This document shows, piece by piece, positions 19,370-30,756 of a stretch of 64,000 nt of DNA. The stretch is from Sanghuangporus weigelae (Eukaryota > Basidiomycota > Agaricomycetes > Hymenochaetales > Hymenochaetaceae), in the NCBI GenBank assembly GCA_033182465.1, contig CP137319.1:3878745-3942744 (forward strand), read 5' to 3'. The notes below the pieces were generated by a model. That model was not told the origin of the DNA, ran no database searches, and worked only from the letters and a program-made list of their open reading frames with translations. The position numbers and the translations under genes were made by a program. Each line of letters opens with the position of its first letter. Positions within the stretch are counted from its first letter, which is position 1.

Positions 19370-20190
19370 GTGCGACGGAGCCGGACATTTCGCATTCAAG
19401 GAATTCAATGCGTAGGAGCACCTAATTCCAGGCGAAAGTGGAGGCCTACCAATCCTTTGTGGAGGAGCGCCGAGACCGGCAGGCGGGGGTTGGATGCATA
19501 CCCGCTTTCGTTCCCACGGGTGCATTGTACTGTACACTGGAAACCTGGGAGGGGGTGTGGGCATTCCAGTATTCCAGTAGGCATCTCTCTGACTCCGGGT
19601 GGAGGTGGTGGGACGCTCATGCCCATTCCAGGAGAGGGCGAAGATACCGGTGCAGCAGTGGGAGGCGGCGAACCGGCCCTGGTATGGACCAGGAGTGCGC
19701 AAGAAGCATTAGACGCAGGAGCTCCTGGCGCGACCGAGGCAGATGTGCTCGCAAGAGGACTGAAAGCGGCGCTTGCGTTTCAAGTTGCAGGCGGGAACTG
19801 GAAAAGGCGAGCATCCTTGCGAATCTGTGCGGTGAGGAGACATTCAGCGGAAATTCCATGCCGTTCACCCTTTCCGTCCTTTCTAGATGTGTAATACACG
19901 ATGATGGCCTTGTTCAACTCCAAAGGCAGCATCTGCAGGTCCAAAATCGATGTAGCGACAAAGCCGTAACCGCTTTCCAATCGTCGGAATCCAACCTGGA
20001 TGGCATACAAGAAACAGCATATCAAAGAGTTGTGGCAACACACGCACCTTTGCAGTCGACCCTAGCATCCAAACGCGCTGAATGCATAGTACGGCAATCG
20101 CTCGTCCGTGTTCTCATCCAAGTTTCCTATAAACAAGTACGCGCCGATGTCGAGCTGTTTCTTGTCAGACGATATCCGGGGTAAACAGCA
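19370..20190 (-). pseudogene. Relic of splicing factor 3B subunit 4 (Hsh49/SF3B4-like)
   Basis: Minus strand. At 20190-20055 it encodes the link to RRM2 and its RNP2 region (SSDKKQLDIGAYLFIGNLDEN, then DERLPYYAFSAFG), followed by an in-frame stop. After an intron-like gap ending near 19993 the RRM2 second half appears in shifted frames (SGYGFV, YIDFGPADAAF). The family signature KDGKGERHG lies at about 19857-19880 and a Pro/Met-rich tail (SPGMGMSVPPPPPG) near 19600. RRM1 is absent upstream. At least one stop and several frameshifts make it non-functional. SF3B4 is a U2 snRNP component. An intact copy is expected elsewhere in the genome. Confidence 0.75.
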
Positions 20191-21437
20191 ATTAAAACCA
20201 CATTTAGAACACAGGATGCACCTTGGTAACGCAGATGGTTCAAACTTGGGGCATGATTTTCAGATTCTTTCAGCATATCCTACATCTCCCATCAAGAATT
20301 CATCCTGGCGGGAAACTGAAATTGTGTCCTTGCATTGGCTGGCTTAGGGATGTGCGATATGTCTGAAGAGAGTGGATAGGACACGCAGACCTCCACCAGG
20401 GAGAGTAGCTTGAAAATTTGAGGAAAGCACGGAATGGGATACAAGAAAACAGAGCCAATGATGACACGTTTTCCGTCGATCACGCTGATCTCGTCGATTC
20501 ATCACTCCTCTTTATCTTTCGGTATCCACTGTGCAGACCTCTTTCAGCGGAGGGCAGAGGACGACTCGGTCAGACTGCAGAATGTCGATGGTAACTTCGA
20601 GAATCGAGATCCAATCTCCGTCCTTCGAGAGCAAACTGCGTACTGAATGTGGCATCAAAGAACGTCCCTCGTTTGCATGCTTGTCCTTGTCACTTGTCAG
20701 CCCCGATCCGCGCTGCCGTCTCCAAGACACTTCCAAGACCGTCTCGTCTCTGTCCCAAAATTTCTGACCCGATTGCAGAACGAACGGCTTTTCCTATAAG
20801 CATATCTGGTGTACACGTCGTAGAAAATGGCACGTCGAAGGACTACTTGCTTGTAACGCAGGGAGCGGAGTTCAAGAAATAGAAATATAAGGTCATGTAA
20901 AACAGGAATCGACGCAGCTGAAGCTTCGGAAGAAACAGAGTTTGACAACAGTCGCTCAAAGACGAAAATGAATGTCGCTGAGAACGCACGAGGCGACGTA
21001 TCCCTTGCTCCACGAGAGAGATTTGCCATCGAAACCGTCCTGATTTCAACATCCTCCCGACCAAACGTGAGTTAAGAGCGAAGAGAAAACCGACATCAGA
21101 GCTGCATTGGTCATTGTGATATTGCAGCGTCAGAAATCGCTTCGCCTTCATGAGATCGCACATCCAGATAAAACGCGAAGAGGGTCCAGATATCAGATAA
21201 GCAACTTCAGCACAAAAATAAAACGAATGACGGTTCTTGACCAATGTGACAAAAAGACGCCTGGTTAGTAGAGCGCAGAAAATCTTCATGTCAATGTGAC
21301 TTTATTGGCACCTATTTAAGTCATTTATCGAATATCGGTGGCCATTGTCATTGATATAAACGCATACAGTCACAGCAATTTCAAGATGAAAGGAAATTTA
21401 CAACTCAGTTTGCTCCCGTCTCTAACACTTAATATGC
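20191..21437. other. Intergenic, no gene recognised
   Basis: Several open frames exist on both strands, the longest being 148 codons at 20843-21289 minus. None shows a family resemblance or a consistent splice model. Confidence 0.35.
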
Positions 21438-22619
21438 TTAGACATGAATGTTGTTCGCAGACGTGCGCTCGGCCAATCCTGCGGCAAGTGAATCCCACAG
21501 AAGGTATGAGCTCGGATCGTCGAGCATTCCATCCAGCTCCTTCACAGTGTCGAGGGATGCGTTCCTACCCTTCATCGCCTCAGAATCTAGTGCCCTGTTA
21601 ACCCATTTTCTGAATGTTTTCGTGTCTCCGAGGATCGCATACATTGCGATACATAGTTCGATGGACTTTCTGCGCCCTGTGTGGAGGCCCTCCTCGTCCA
21701 TGGCCTGGAGTAACTCCTCGACCGTTTTGGAAAGACGCTTCGCCTCGGATGTTCTTGCCGCTCGATCAAGTCCGAGCTCGTTCCACTTGTCGAACATGCT
21801 ATCGATAGACTGTACAGTTGTCCTTATGAATTTCCGACGTTCGTCACTCACAGCGCCCGCCGAGCAGAGTTCGCAAGAACACTTGAAGGAATACTTTCTC
21901 TGCAGCAGGTCCCGGCGCTCGGCAGTAGACAGGCCTTCATCTTGTATATAACCTAACGTGATCTCCTCGCCTTTTGCGATATTTTGTTTTGCTCGTATTG
22001 TAAAAACAACTGCCTCCGCGTCGGGCTCATACGCAGCATTGGGCAAGCAACTGGTACACATAGAACCATTATGGAAGCGCATGCGCGTGATGTGAGGTAA
22101 TAGTACTCACGCATGGTTGATGTTGGAAATGGTCAAGCAGATCGCAGCGTATTCTGTGCAAACACGAGAGTCCGGCACCGAGAAACTCAAAGCGTTGGTC
22201 ATGAAAATGCCACCTAGAGGTCCGTAGTTGTCCAAGGATTTGCAGTTGTGCAGTCGGACGACTTTCTCGCGATCCTCCTGCTCGAGTTGATACAGCATCC
22301 GCAGCGGAATTTCTTCCGTGTCTCTCCAAGGGTTTAAAGGATTGAAGCGTGGCATGCGGAAGGGCATCATCAGTATTGGCCGTTCGTTGATTATGACTTC
22401 TCCGAGCTTGATAACTCGAGCTGCAACCATGCCACGGCCCTTTGCCTTGAACGTGCGAATCTCGTAAGGCGGCGGAGTTGGCGTGATAGGTGGCAGCCAA
22501 CCCTTGTTAGGAATCTTTTTGAACGTGTCGTAGTACAAGGCCCATACAGCTACAGTGCGTCTGCGGTCTGGCGTCCTGCAGCAGCGAATTGCCATATCAT
22601 GGTCGGAGTAGAACATCAT
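21438..22619 (-). CDS. SET-domain protein, copy 1
   Basis: Exon 1 is 22619-22111 and exon 2 is 22050-21438. The 60-bp intron splits the SET signature NHA/CLPNA in phase 2. The protein is about 373 residues. N-terminal SET half: IRTFKAKGRGMVAARVIKLGE. Catalytic core: NINHACLPNA, then GEEITLGYI. Post-SET-like cysteines: FKCSCELC. A helical C-terminal region follows. It resembles the SMYD-like, SET-only proteins expanded in mushrooms. The target of methylation is unknown. The start is set by comparison with the paralogue at 30757. It is complete, with all SET motifs present. Confidence 0.85.
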
Positions 22620-23591
22620 TATGCTGCTGAAGGCAATCAACGAAGCCCTGGAAATACCAAAAATGAAAGGACGCACGACGCGCACACAAAGACAAAAGAT
22701 GTTTAAGGTGTTGATACCTTGACCACCAAGTTGAGATACTGTTGGTGGTTTGATGAAGGAGAGCGAGCTGTGGTGGGACTCTACCACACGCCGTACGTTA
22801 CGTACGCCGCACGCGTGGCTCAAGGGCCCAACTTGTCCGAGTCATTCTTGAGACTTGACTGGCCATCCTCTTTCCTTAGTTGCGGCACGAGGTGCATATG
22901 TGACAGTCTTCCCAGTGACGTGAGGGAAGTTAGTCAGCTCATGGATTATGTAATAGACTTTAACTCAGGATTATGTAAGTTTAATTTACTCCGTTCTATA
23001 CGGTGCTCACATGCGGTACACTTGTCTATCTAGGCTCTCTTGGATTTTAATTTGAGCTGCTCTGCATCCATAAAATCGACGAGTGGTAGATTCGGTTTTC
23101 ATCGTGGTATGCCTTTTCTCCCCAGTCGACAGCGATCTCTCTTCATCCGGCAGACCGAACAGCCAAACCGCAGGGCTCCAAATCTAGTCATGCAATCAAG
23201 AGCGAATGTTCCTTCTCGCAAGCTTTCTTTGTCTGGTCATTTCAGCTTTTTCAACATTTTTCCTCCACTAGCTATCGCACGTTCATCGGTCCGCTGGTAC
23301 AATTCTCGATACGATTGGACGATCTCGGGTCCTGTATTCGATACCTGCGTCTCGAAACTACAGAGATATAGGATTTTCACGGTTTGAAAGGCACAGATGG
23401 CTCACTCTCGAAACCTCTTCTCCATTAATCGCGTGATCCAACCTCTTGTAAGGATTGCGTCAATGTACGTCCGCCACACTCTATTATCTCGTTGACAAAA
23501 AGCATTTGTACATTTCTCATCAGAATGATATTTTTTGAGCTTCCGTTCAGAATTCATACGGAAAATCTACTTCTTCGACTTCTAAATACAA
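22620..23591. other. Intergenic, no gene recognised
   Basis: Upstream region of the minus-strand SET gene followed by sequence without a supported gene. Confidence 0.35.
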
Positions 23592-23801
23592 TTGGAGGCG
23601 TATGTTTACAGCGGCGAGAAGCCATGTTTCGACGGACCGAGAAAGGATGCACTCCGAATCCTCGAGGATTGGTCCGCGTCCAAATCAAGCGCAAAATTAA
23701 TACAGATATATGGCTCTCTCTGCCTGGGAAAGAACACAATAGCTCATTCTGCAGCACAGGCGTTTGCCGACCAGAATAGACTCGCTGGCTGTTTCAGATG
23801 A
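23592..23801 (+). pseudogene. NACHT-domain relic
   Basis: A 70-codon fragment without ATG that aligns by eye with the start of the NACHT exon at 16116: KPCFDGPRKDALRILEDW against KSCFEGTRKETLQIIQRW, and QNRLAGCF in both. The P-loop has decayed to GSLCLGKNTIA from GAEGSGKSAIA, losing the central GSGKS but keeping the Lys. A stop follows CFR. No WD40 part follows. Confidence 0.75.
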
Positions 23802-24760
23802 CCATGGCGAGCGACTCTTGAATCGCAATTAAAAAAAACTTCTCCAGGAATCGAATTGGTCGAGGATAATTGGTATAAACGGGAGGATAGAACAAAAGTG
23901 TATTCGATGATGTCCTCTAATATCGTTTATATTATCAGGTTCTTACAGCGATTCTATGTTTTAATCATCTCATTATGATCAACGACTTAGATATTGTTAA
24001 GCATCGCGTGGCGTGCTTGCCTGCTTGCTTATCGTCACTCGTTCCTTGAGATTTTCAAGGAGCTGTCGTCGTGTTCTCTGCGTCTGCGATAAACCATGTT
24101 GGATATGGATTGTTAGTCTAGTGGTTCGTCTCGCGCATTTTGACTGCGAGTAAAGATCCGATATCTTGTAGATGACCTAGTCATGATGCGAAGTACAATA
24201 ATGATCACTATACATCAAATGACGCGTGATGAGTGAGGATGAGTTCTTAGTAGATGGCATTGAGAATCGAAGAGATCTCACAGGTGGACACAGCTATCAA
24301 CCGTGTAGAGTATTCACCTTGGGTTGAAATCTACACTGGATGTCTTGTAGGAAAGCCAAGCATTTGACTTCAGACGATATCACATTACGTTCAAGGTGTA
24401 AGGACCGATACTGGAGATAGTTCCAGCAGAGAAAAGACGGATCTAAAGCTACGGATAATCTAACCGCCGGGAAATTTAGAGACTTAATCCATCGTCATCG
24501 TCATCGATGCGAAGCAAAGTACGCGGTTGTGCTCGAGAGCCATACATATGTATCAGGCACGGTGTCCAGACCCACCGCAAAACATATCGTAGAAGAATAA
24601 TGTATCAGGCCACTCCGTACATGAATTCATCATATCGGAATGCCGAATTGTCCGAAGACTATCGGTAGCGCGAATCGGGGGTCATGCTGTGCCTGGCTGG
24701 GCTGGAATGAATTCTTGTTGGTAGGGGGGTAGGGTGGTAGAGTCGAAGTAAGTAAAGAGA
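23802..24760. other. Intergenic, no gene recognised
   Basis: No supported coding sequence. A weak tRNA-like stretch near 24100 was considered and rejected. Confidence 0.35.
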
Positions 24761-24818
24761 ATAGCGGGGCCGAGCGGATAATAGCAGGTTACGTAATAAT
24801 TCAATGATACTGATGATA

Positions 24819-24827
24819 ATCAGATAA
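24819..24827 (+). promoter_or_regulatory. GATA-type iron-regulatory site ATCAGATAA
   Basis: Exact match to ATCWGATAA, the binding consensus of fungal iron-responsive GATA repressors (SreA/Fep1/Urbs1 family), 151 bases before the ATG of the siderophore transporter. Other GATA cores lie close by (GGATAA near 24776, TGATAATC just upstream). This supports repression of the transporter in iron-replete conditions. Confidence 0.65.
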
Positions 24828-24977
24828 GATGATGCACATGCTCATGAATCTAATCAGATGGGGTTAGGATCTTCCGAGCCCGATCACCGCTATAAATCCA
24901 TCTCTCTCGTTCCATCGACATGTCAAGGTTGCCCTCATCCTTCCTCCTCCCCGTCCCGTATCTTTTCCAAGTACTTC

Positions 24978-27653
24978 ATGTCGTCGGAGAACGAGAAAAA
25001 GGATCGTGAGCTCGATAGCGAGCGTGGTGTTGCTCATGATATTCCAGTCCTCGACTCTGTAGTCAAGAGAGAACTCGACGCCCATGTCGGCGTAAAACGT
25101 GTCGAGGCAGCCGAGCGAGTATGGGGAAAGTATTCAAAGTGGATCCTATTCATCTCGTTCGTCTTTAAAACCATTATTTCGTTTATGCTTTGTTGACCAG
25201 GACTGTTAGCCTTGGACTCGCCTGCTACATCTACTCGCTAGATGGTCAGACCACCAGCTACTATCTCGCCTTCGCAGCCAGCTCATTTGGCAGGCACTCC
25301 CTCATCTCCTCCGTTCAGGTCGCTCAGTCGGTAATCAGTGCGTCCCTTGTTCCTCTTTCTTCCATGTCATCGTTTACTGACAGTTATCCACTCTTCCGTG
25401 AATGGAACACTATCTCATTCCCTATCTGTGTCCTCGTGACGCTATCTTCGCGCACTTTTGATGGGTTTCGCGCGAATCATCTTTCTCTACATCGCTGTAA
25501 TCTTTCCCTCTCTTAGTCGCCGTCGGTAAGCCTGTCATTGCCAAGATCGCTGATGTCACTTCTCGTGCATACGCGTATCTCGGAGTCTGTGCGTTATCAC
25601 CCTGTTTTCATTTCGCACATACAATTGCCGACCCTTGATTCAGTGCTCTTCTATGTGGTCGGCTATATTATCATCGCTAGTGCACAGAACATCAATGCCG
25701 TCGCTGCTGGAATCGTCATCTATGCTATGTTGGTCAATTCCTATTTGTGCATTATTCATGACTGACCATCGGAGTGTACGGAAAACGTCTATCCAGGGGA
25801 TATACGTACGTTAATTTTTTTCTCAATTGGCGAAGTAAGCCGCATGTGACACTCCGACGTTGCTCACAGCGGCCTTCAACTTCTCACACAAGTCATCGTC
25901 GCAGACATGACAACACTTAGATGGCGGTCATTCATCTCAGGCTTAACCAGTCTGCCTTTCGTTGTCAATGCTTGGATCGGTGCAAACATCGCCAATGATA
26001 TTCTCGAGCAGAGTAGTTGGCGCTGGGGATGTATGTATTCTCCCTTACCCATCTAGCCTTGTTAACTTGAGTGATAACTTTATCGTTTCTGCGACTCTGT
26101 AGATGGCATGTTTGCGATCCTCGTTCCGGCGACGCTGATCCCTTTGATTTCGATTCTATTCTGGGCTGAGAGGAAGGCAAAACGGCTCGGCATTGTAGAC
26201 CAGGAACTTGCGGCCAATGGTGTGCCCAAAGAAGCTCTTGCTTTCGGTGACTAGCAATCATCCTCTTATCCATTTTTCGTCCCTCGCTGACTGGTAGGCG
26301 TCCGAATAAGATCCTGCTGCGAACAGAACCATTGCTGAACGTGCTCGCCTCGCGTTTGATCAACTGGATATCATCGGACTTACTTTGCTCGGTGCGGCCG
26401 TCGCTCTGATCCTTCTGCCACTTACCCTTGCAAACAATGCGAGGAGAAGATGGGAAAATCGTTAGTTTTAAATTCAAAAATTTTCTCACCATATGGAACT
26501 GAATTACGTTGATCGGAGGTAGCGTCGATGATTGCAATGCTAGTTGTTGGCGTCGTCTTACTTTTCGTGTTTGCAATTTGGGACTTGCGCTTCGCAAAGA
26601 GGCCTGTCGTCGCTCCACGCTTCCTCCGGAACAGAAGCGTTGTCCTTGCAGCTTGGGTCGGATTCTTCGATTTTGTATGTCCTGTGTCTCCTCCTTTGTA
26701 TCTTGAAAGCATCTCATTCCTTTCGAATAGGTCTCGTTCTACCTGACATATGTATACCTTTACTCCTTTGTCCTCGTCGTGAAGCCATGGAGCACTCTCA
26801 ACGCAACGTATTTCGTGTCAACGCAAACCGTCGCACTGACCGTTTTCGGTATCTTAGCTGGCGCAGCTATGCTCTACGTCCGACGCTACAAGCCTTTCCT
26901 TGTCGGCGGACTTTTAATCCGTCTCCTGTAAGCACTTACTCTTTCTCTGCTTTCTATGATTCGCGTATGACTAACGAGCATGTAATATGCGTTCTAATCC
27001 AGGGGCGTCGGCCTCATGATTCACTCCCGTGGCGCGAATGCATCGACAGTGGAAATCGTTTGGTCCCAAATTTTACAAGGAATGGGAGGTGGCGTCTCGG
27101 CAGTAGCGTCGCAAACTGCTGCACAAGCCGGTGTGCCACATATTGACGTCGCCATCGTTACCGCTGTCGTTCTTCTCTGGACTGAGATCGGTGGAAGCGT
27201 GGGGAGTGCGATTGGTACGTCTATATCTCAACTGTTTAGAGTGACACAATACCATGGCCGGATATATTGATGAGTACATGTTAGCCGGCGCAATCTGGTC
27301 GAATACAATGCTGGATAATATGAGAAGCGAACTTCCGGACGTCCCTGAAGAGCAACTTCAGCAGCTCTATGGAAGCATCGTCTCCGTCATATCCTTCCCT
27401 CGAGGATCTGAAATCCGTGAAGGTGTTATTAACGGTACGTATCGTCTCTCATTTACCTCTATGTAAAGTATTGATGCAATCTTCCAACCCAAAAGCATAC
27501 GACAAAACGATGCGCGATATGATAATCGCAGCCACCGCTGTGGCAGTAGTGCCCATAATACTTGCACTGTTTATGCCTAATTGGTATCTCGGAGACAAAC
27601 AGAACGCCGTCGAGGATCAGGAGAGCTCCGATGGCGAAACCTCGCGTCAGTAA
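24978..27653 (+). CDS. MFS siderophore-iron transporter (ARN/SIT family)
   Basis: Thirteen exons: 24978-25156, 25201-25337, 25517-25588, 25644-25728, 25797-25805 (9 nt), 25870-26030, 26103-26246, 26311-26460, 26523-26674, 26731-26927, 27003-27214, 27285-27434 and 27496-27653. The sum is 1806 nt, 601 residues, with every junction in phase. Family signatures include the early YIYSLDG segment, GKPVIAKIADVTSRAYAY, the GYTGLQLLTQ loop, IADMTTLRWR, MIHSRGAN and LLWTEIGG, with about 14 membrane helices. The N-terminus is charged and cytosolic, as in SIT transporters. Role: uptake of ferric siderophore complexes at the plasma membrane or endosome. The 9-nt exon supplies GYT and is needed to keep the frame. 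A GATA iron-repressor site lies upstream. Appears functional. Confidence 0.9.
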
Positions 27654-28549
27654 AGTATCATCCATGTCGCAAGATACTTTCGTAATTCGTATATGTATCA
27701 TGGGAGGGATAATAGTCTTAAGGCTTTTAGCTTCTTTTAAGTAGTGTCGAGCTGTCGCGCTCAATTTCTCGTAACTTTTTCTTCCACCTTATCTTTTATC
27801 ATGCAGTCTCAAAAAGACGATCGTCTACGATACGCACTCAAACCTCTTACGTTCAAATATATGACTCCCATGCTATTCAAGAGCTGAACATTGCACTCAA
27901 TGACGCGCTAGGTCACGATTTCCCTTCTTTTCAGCAACATAGGAAGTTACAGAGCGATAAAATTCTGGTCAGTGGGTGATGAACAAACGACTAACGGTCG
28001 AATGGCGAGTAAATAGCTAACAATCAATCAGCGGATTCTCTTCGTAACCCGTTGTTTTTGGCAGATAAGCGAATGAACATACATAGTAGCTTCAAAACCG
28101 TAAATGATACTATCACTTTATAAACCAGAATACAACGATTTACAGTCGTTGTAACCACGCCGGGTGGTTTGGGCAGGTTTTTCAGTGTTTCAGAGTGAGC
28201 ATGACACTGCAATAATGAAGTTCCATTCATGTAATAGATCGTTCCATTATCTATTTGTAATTTTGTATGACTCGAACGATAAAGGAAGACCACCTGAACT
28301 TACACCGACATCGATGCGAAGGAGACGACCATGTGGTCCGTTCATCAAAAGGAAATGCCGTTAGATGAGTCAAAAGACTCGAGGTCAGGATACAGATTCC
28401 ACATACAAAAGTAAGGCGGATCCGGGAGATCTTGAGGTCAGTACATAAGAAGAGAAGTCTCACGACTCCCGCCAGATTTTCCTACGTCTGATTGATCACT
28501 GACTGATTTTATTTGCTAAGATGATCATGTGATGCTACGAGTGAGTCTA
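27654..28549. other. Intergenic, no gene recognised
   Basis: Downstream region of the transporter up to the target site (CGA, 28550-28552) of the palindromic element. No supported gene. Confidence 0.4.
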
Positions 28550-28552
28550 CGA

Positions 28553-30303
28553 CACAGCGGGCAGCTGTGGAATCACCGTGGGAGATATAACTGTTTATAT
28601 CCATATGGATATTTAAAGTATTATTAAGTGTTTCCATTTGGGTATGCCAAGAGGAGATATTTTAAGTATCATCACATAAGATTCCCAAAATGAAATTTTA
28701 AATATCCAAAAGAGTCTCGGTGGTGTGGATACTCGCAGCTAATATGGTAATGAATACTTAAAATATCCCAAAAGGTATGGGAGGCTCGGATACATAACAT
28801 GGATACCATAATATATACTTTAATTATCCAATTGGGTATCAAAGGATCGGATATTCATTTTAGATACACTTATGGATACTTTAAATATCCAAAATGGGGA
28901 TATCAAAAGGATAATTAGCATATCAACTAACCATATCTGTAAGCATATCCATAAAGGTATCCCGATTTCGGATATTCTCGGAGGATATTTTAAATATTTC
29001 CTTTCATATTCTTTTGAATATCCACATCTGGGATTCCAATGATAATTTAGTCACGTGATTTTGGGCTCTCAAAACACAATAAATCATATCTTTATAAATA
29101 CTCAACCGTTTTGCATGATCTAAGCTGGTGAATTCATTTTATAGCCTCTACCTTTATACTCCAAGTTGAATGAGAGAGAAAGATCAAGAAATGGTCCCAG
29201 AACATCACAAAGGATTGACAAGCAGGTTCAGACAACATATAAAATCAGTTGTTTGCAATGTTCTGGGACCATTTCTTGATCTTTCTCTCTCATTCAACTT
29301 GGAGTATAAAGGTAGAGGCTATAAAATGAATTCACCAGCTTAGATCATGCAAAACGGTTGAGTATTTATAAAGATATGATTTATTGTGTTTTGAGAGCCC
29401 AAAATCACGTGACTAAATTATCATTGGAATCCCAGATGTGGATATTCAAAAGAATATGAAAGGAAATATTTAAAATATCCTCCGAGAATATCCGAAATCG
29501 GGATACCTTTATGGATATGCTTACAGATATGGTTAGTTGGTATGCTAATTATTCTTTTGATATCCCCATTTTAGATATTTAAAGTATCCATAAATGTATC
29601 TAAAATGAATATCCGATCCTTTGATACCCAATTGGATAATTAAAGTATATATTATGGTATCCATGTTATGTATCCGAGCCTCCCATACCTTTTGGGATAT
29701 TTTAAGTATTCATTACCATATTAGCTGCGAGTATCCACACCACCGAGACTCTTTTGGATATTTAAAATTTCATTTTGGGAATCTTATGTGATGATACTTA
29801 AAATATCTCCTCTTGGCATACCCAAATGGAAACACTTACACAGCGGGCAAACTGTTATTTAGACCTGGACTAAATCCATAACTAGATGACAAATAAAATT
29901 TGAAATGTAATAATGCATTTAGTCGCGTAATATATTTGATGTTTGTTCTTTGACTAAATGATAAACTATATTTGAAATAACAAAAGGGATTTAGATTCGG
30001 ATTTTGCAAACAAAGAAATAACTTATATTACTAAAACCGGTAATTATAGTTATTTCTTTGTTTGCAAAATCCGAATCTAAATCCCTTTTGTTATTTCAAA
30101 TATAGTTTATCATTTAGTCAAAGAACAAACATCAAATATATTATGTGACTAAATGCATTACTACATTTCAAATTTTATTTGTCATCTAGTTATGGATTTA
30201 GTCTGGGTCTAAATAACAGTTTGCCCGCTGTGTTAATAATACTTTAAATATCCATATGGATATAAACAGTTATATCTCCCACGGTGATTCCACAGCTGCT
30301 GTG
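28553..30303. mobile_element. Fold-back (palindromic) DNA transposon, host of a nested copy
   Basis: About 1354 bp once the nested insertion is removed. Nearly perfect inverted arms of about 650 bp meet around a loop near 29210-29260. Left end CACAGCGGGCAGCTGTGG. The right end is its complement with four bases (CCCG) lost in the terminal repeat. Flanked by a 3-bp duplication CGA (28550-28552 and 30304-30306). The arms are built of AT-rich subrepeats around GGATATTTAAAGTATCC-like motifs. The CAC..GTG termini and 3-bp duplication suggest a CACTA or Harbinger-like origin, but no transposase is present. A transcript would fold into a very long hairpin. Confidence 0.88.
29839..30232. mobile_element. 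Fold-back MITE nested in the right arm of the larger element
   Basis: 394 bp, palindromic, ends CACAGCGGGCAAACTG and its complement, arms about 185 bp, loop near 30025-30045. Duplication TTA at 29836-29838 and 30233-30235. Removing it with one TTA restores the right arm of the host element to match the left arm. It shares the first 11 terminal bases with its host and internal sequence with the element at 53697. Confidence 0.9.
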
Positions 30304-30306
30304 CGA

Positions 30307-30756
30307 CCCTTTTCCTTTTGCGTATTCAAGTTCTCCACTTCAAGTTAAGTGGATGCGACATGAACTCCTGGTCCTATCCTATGCTGTAATCTGTTGACGC
30401 TGGAGTCGAAGTAGACTCATGATCTACTTTGTATGAAAGACAGAGGTAGCGGACGTCCTAGTTCCCGATATTGGTGATTGTGCATGAAGGAAAGAGGGCT
30501 ACTCAAAAGGGATCACACCGTACTTTTCTAGGTTTAAGTTATGACAATCGCCTCTGAGCCTTTCGTGGTGGCACAGTCCCACTTCGCGCTATCTTCTCTT
30601 TTCCAATAACGACGACGACGACCTCTTCAGTCGCTTGCTTCCGCTCTCGCGCACGTAGCACATTGTCTCCTCTTCTATCTTTCGTCTCGCCAACACCTTG
30701 TCTTCTTTCAATTTAACCTCATCCCATATTCAGCGGTTCGGCCGAATACCATTCAT
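30307..30756. other. Upstream region of SET copy 2
   Basis: No gene. It includes a pyrimidine-rich stretch shortly before the ATG at 30757. Confidence 0.4.

Noticed and set aside
19352-20184. Plus-strand frames of 180 and 248 codons
   Set aside because: They are shadows of the minus-strand SF3B4-like relic, whose recognisable motifs are on the other strand.
20843-21289. Minus-strand open frame of 148 codons
   Set aside because: No family resemblance and no splice model linking it to neighbours. Composition is Cys/Phe/Leu-rich, as in shadows of non-coding DNA.
24095-24185. tRNA-like stretch with a TAGTCTAGTGG A-box-like motif and a stem around TTTTGAC that would give a UUG anticodon
   Set aside because: No T-arm (GGTTCGAATCC-type) and no acceptor stem can be formed. 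At best a decayed tRNA or SINE remnant.
28553-30303. CRISPR-like spaced repeats
   Set aside because: The repeated GGATATTT-type motifs are irregularly spaced subrepeats within palindromic transposon arms, and the genome is eukaryotic.
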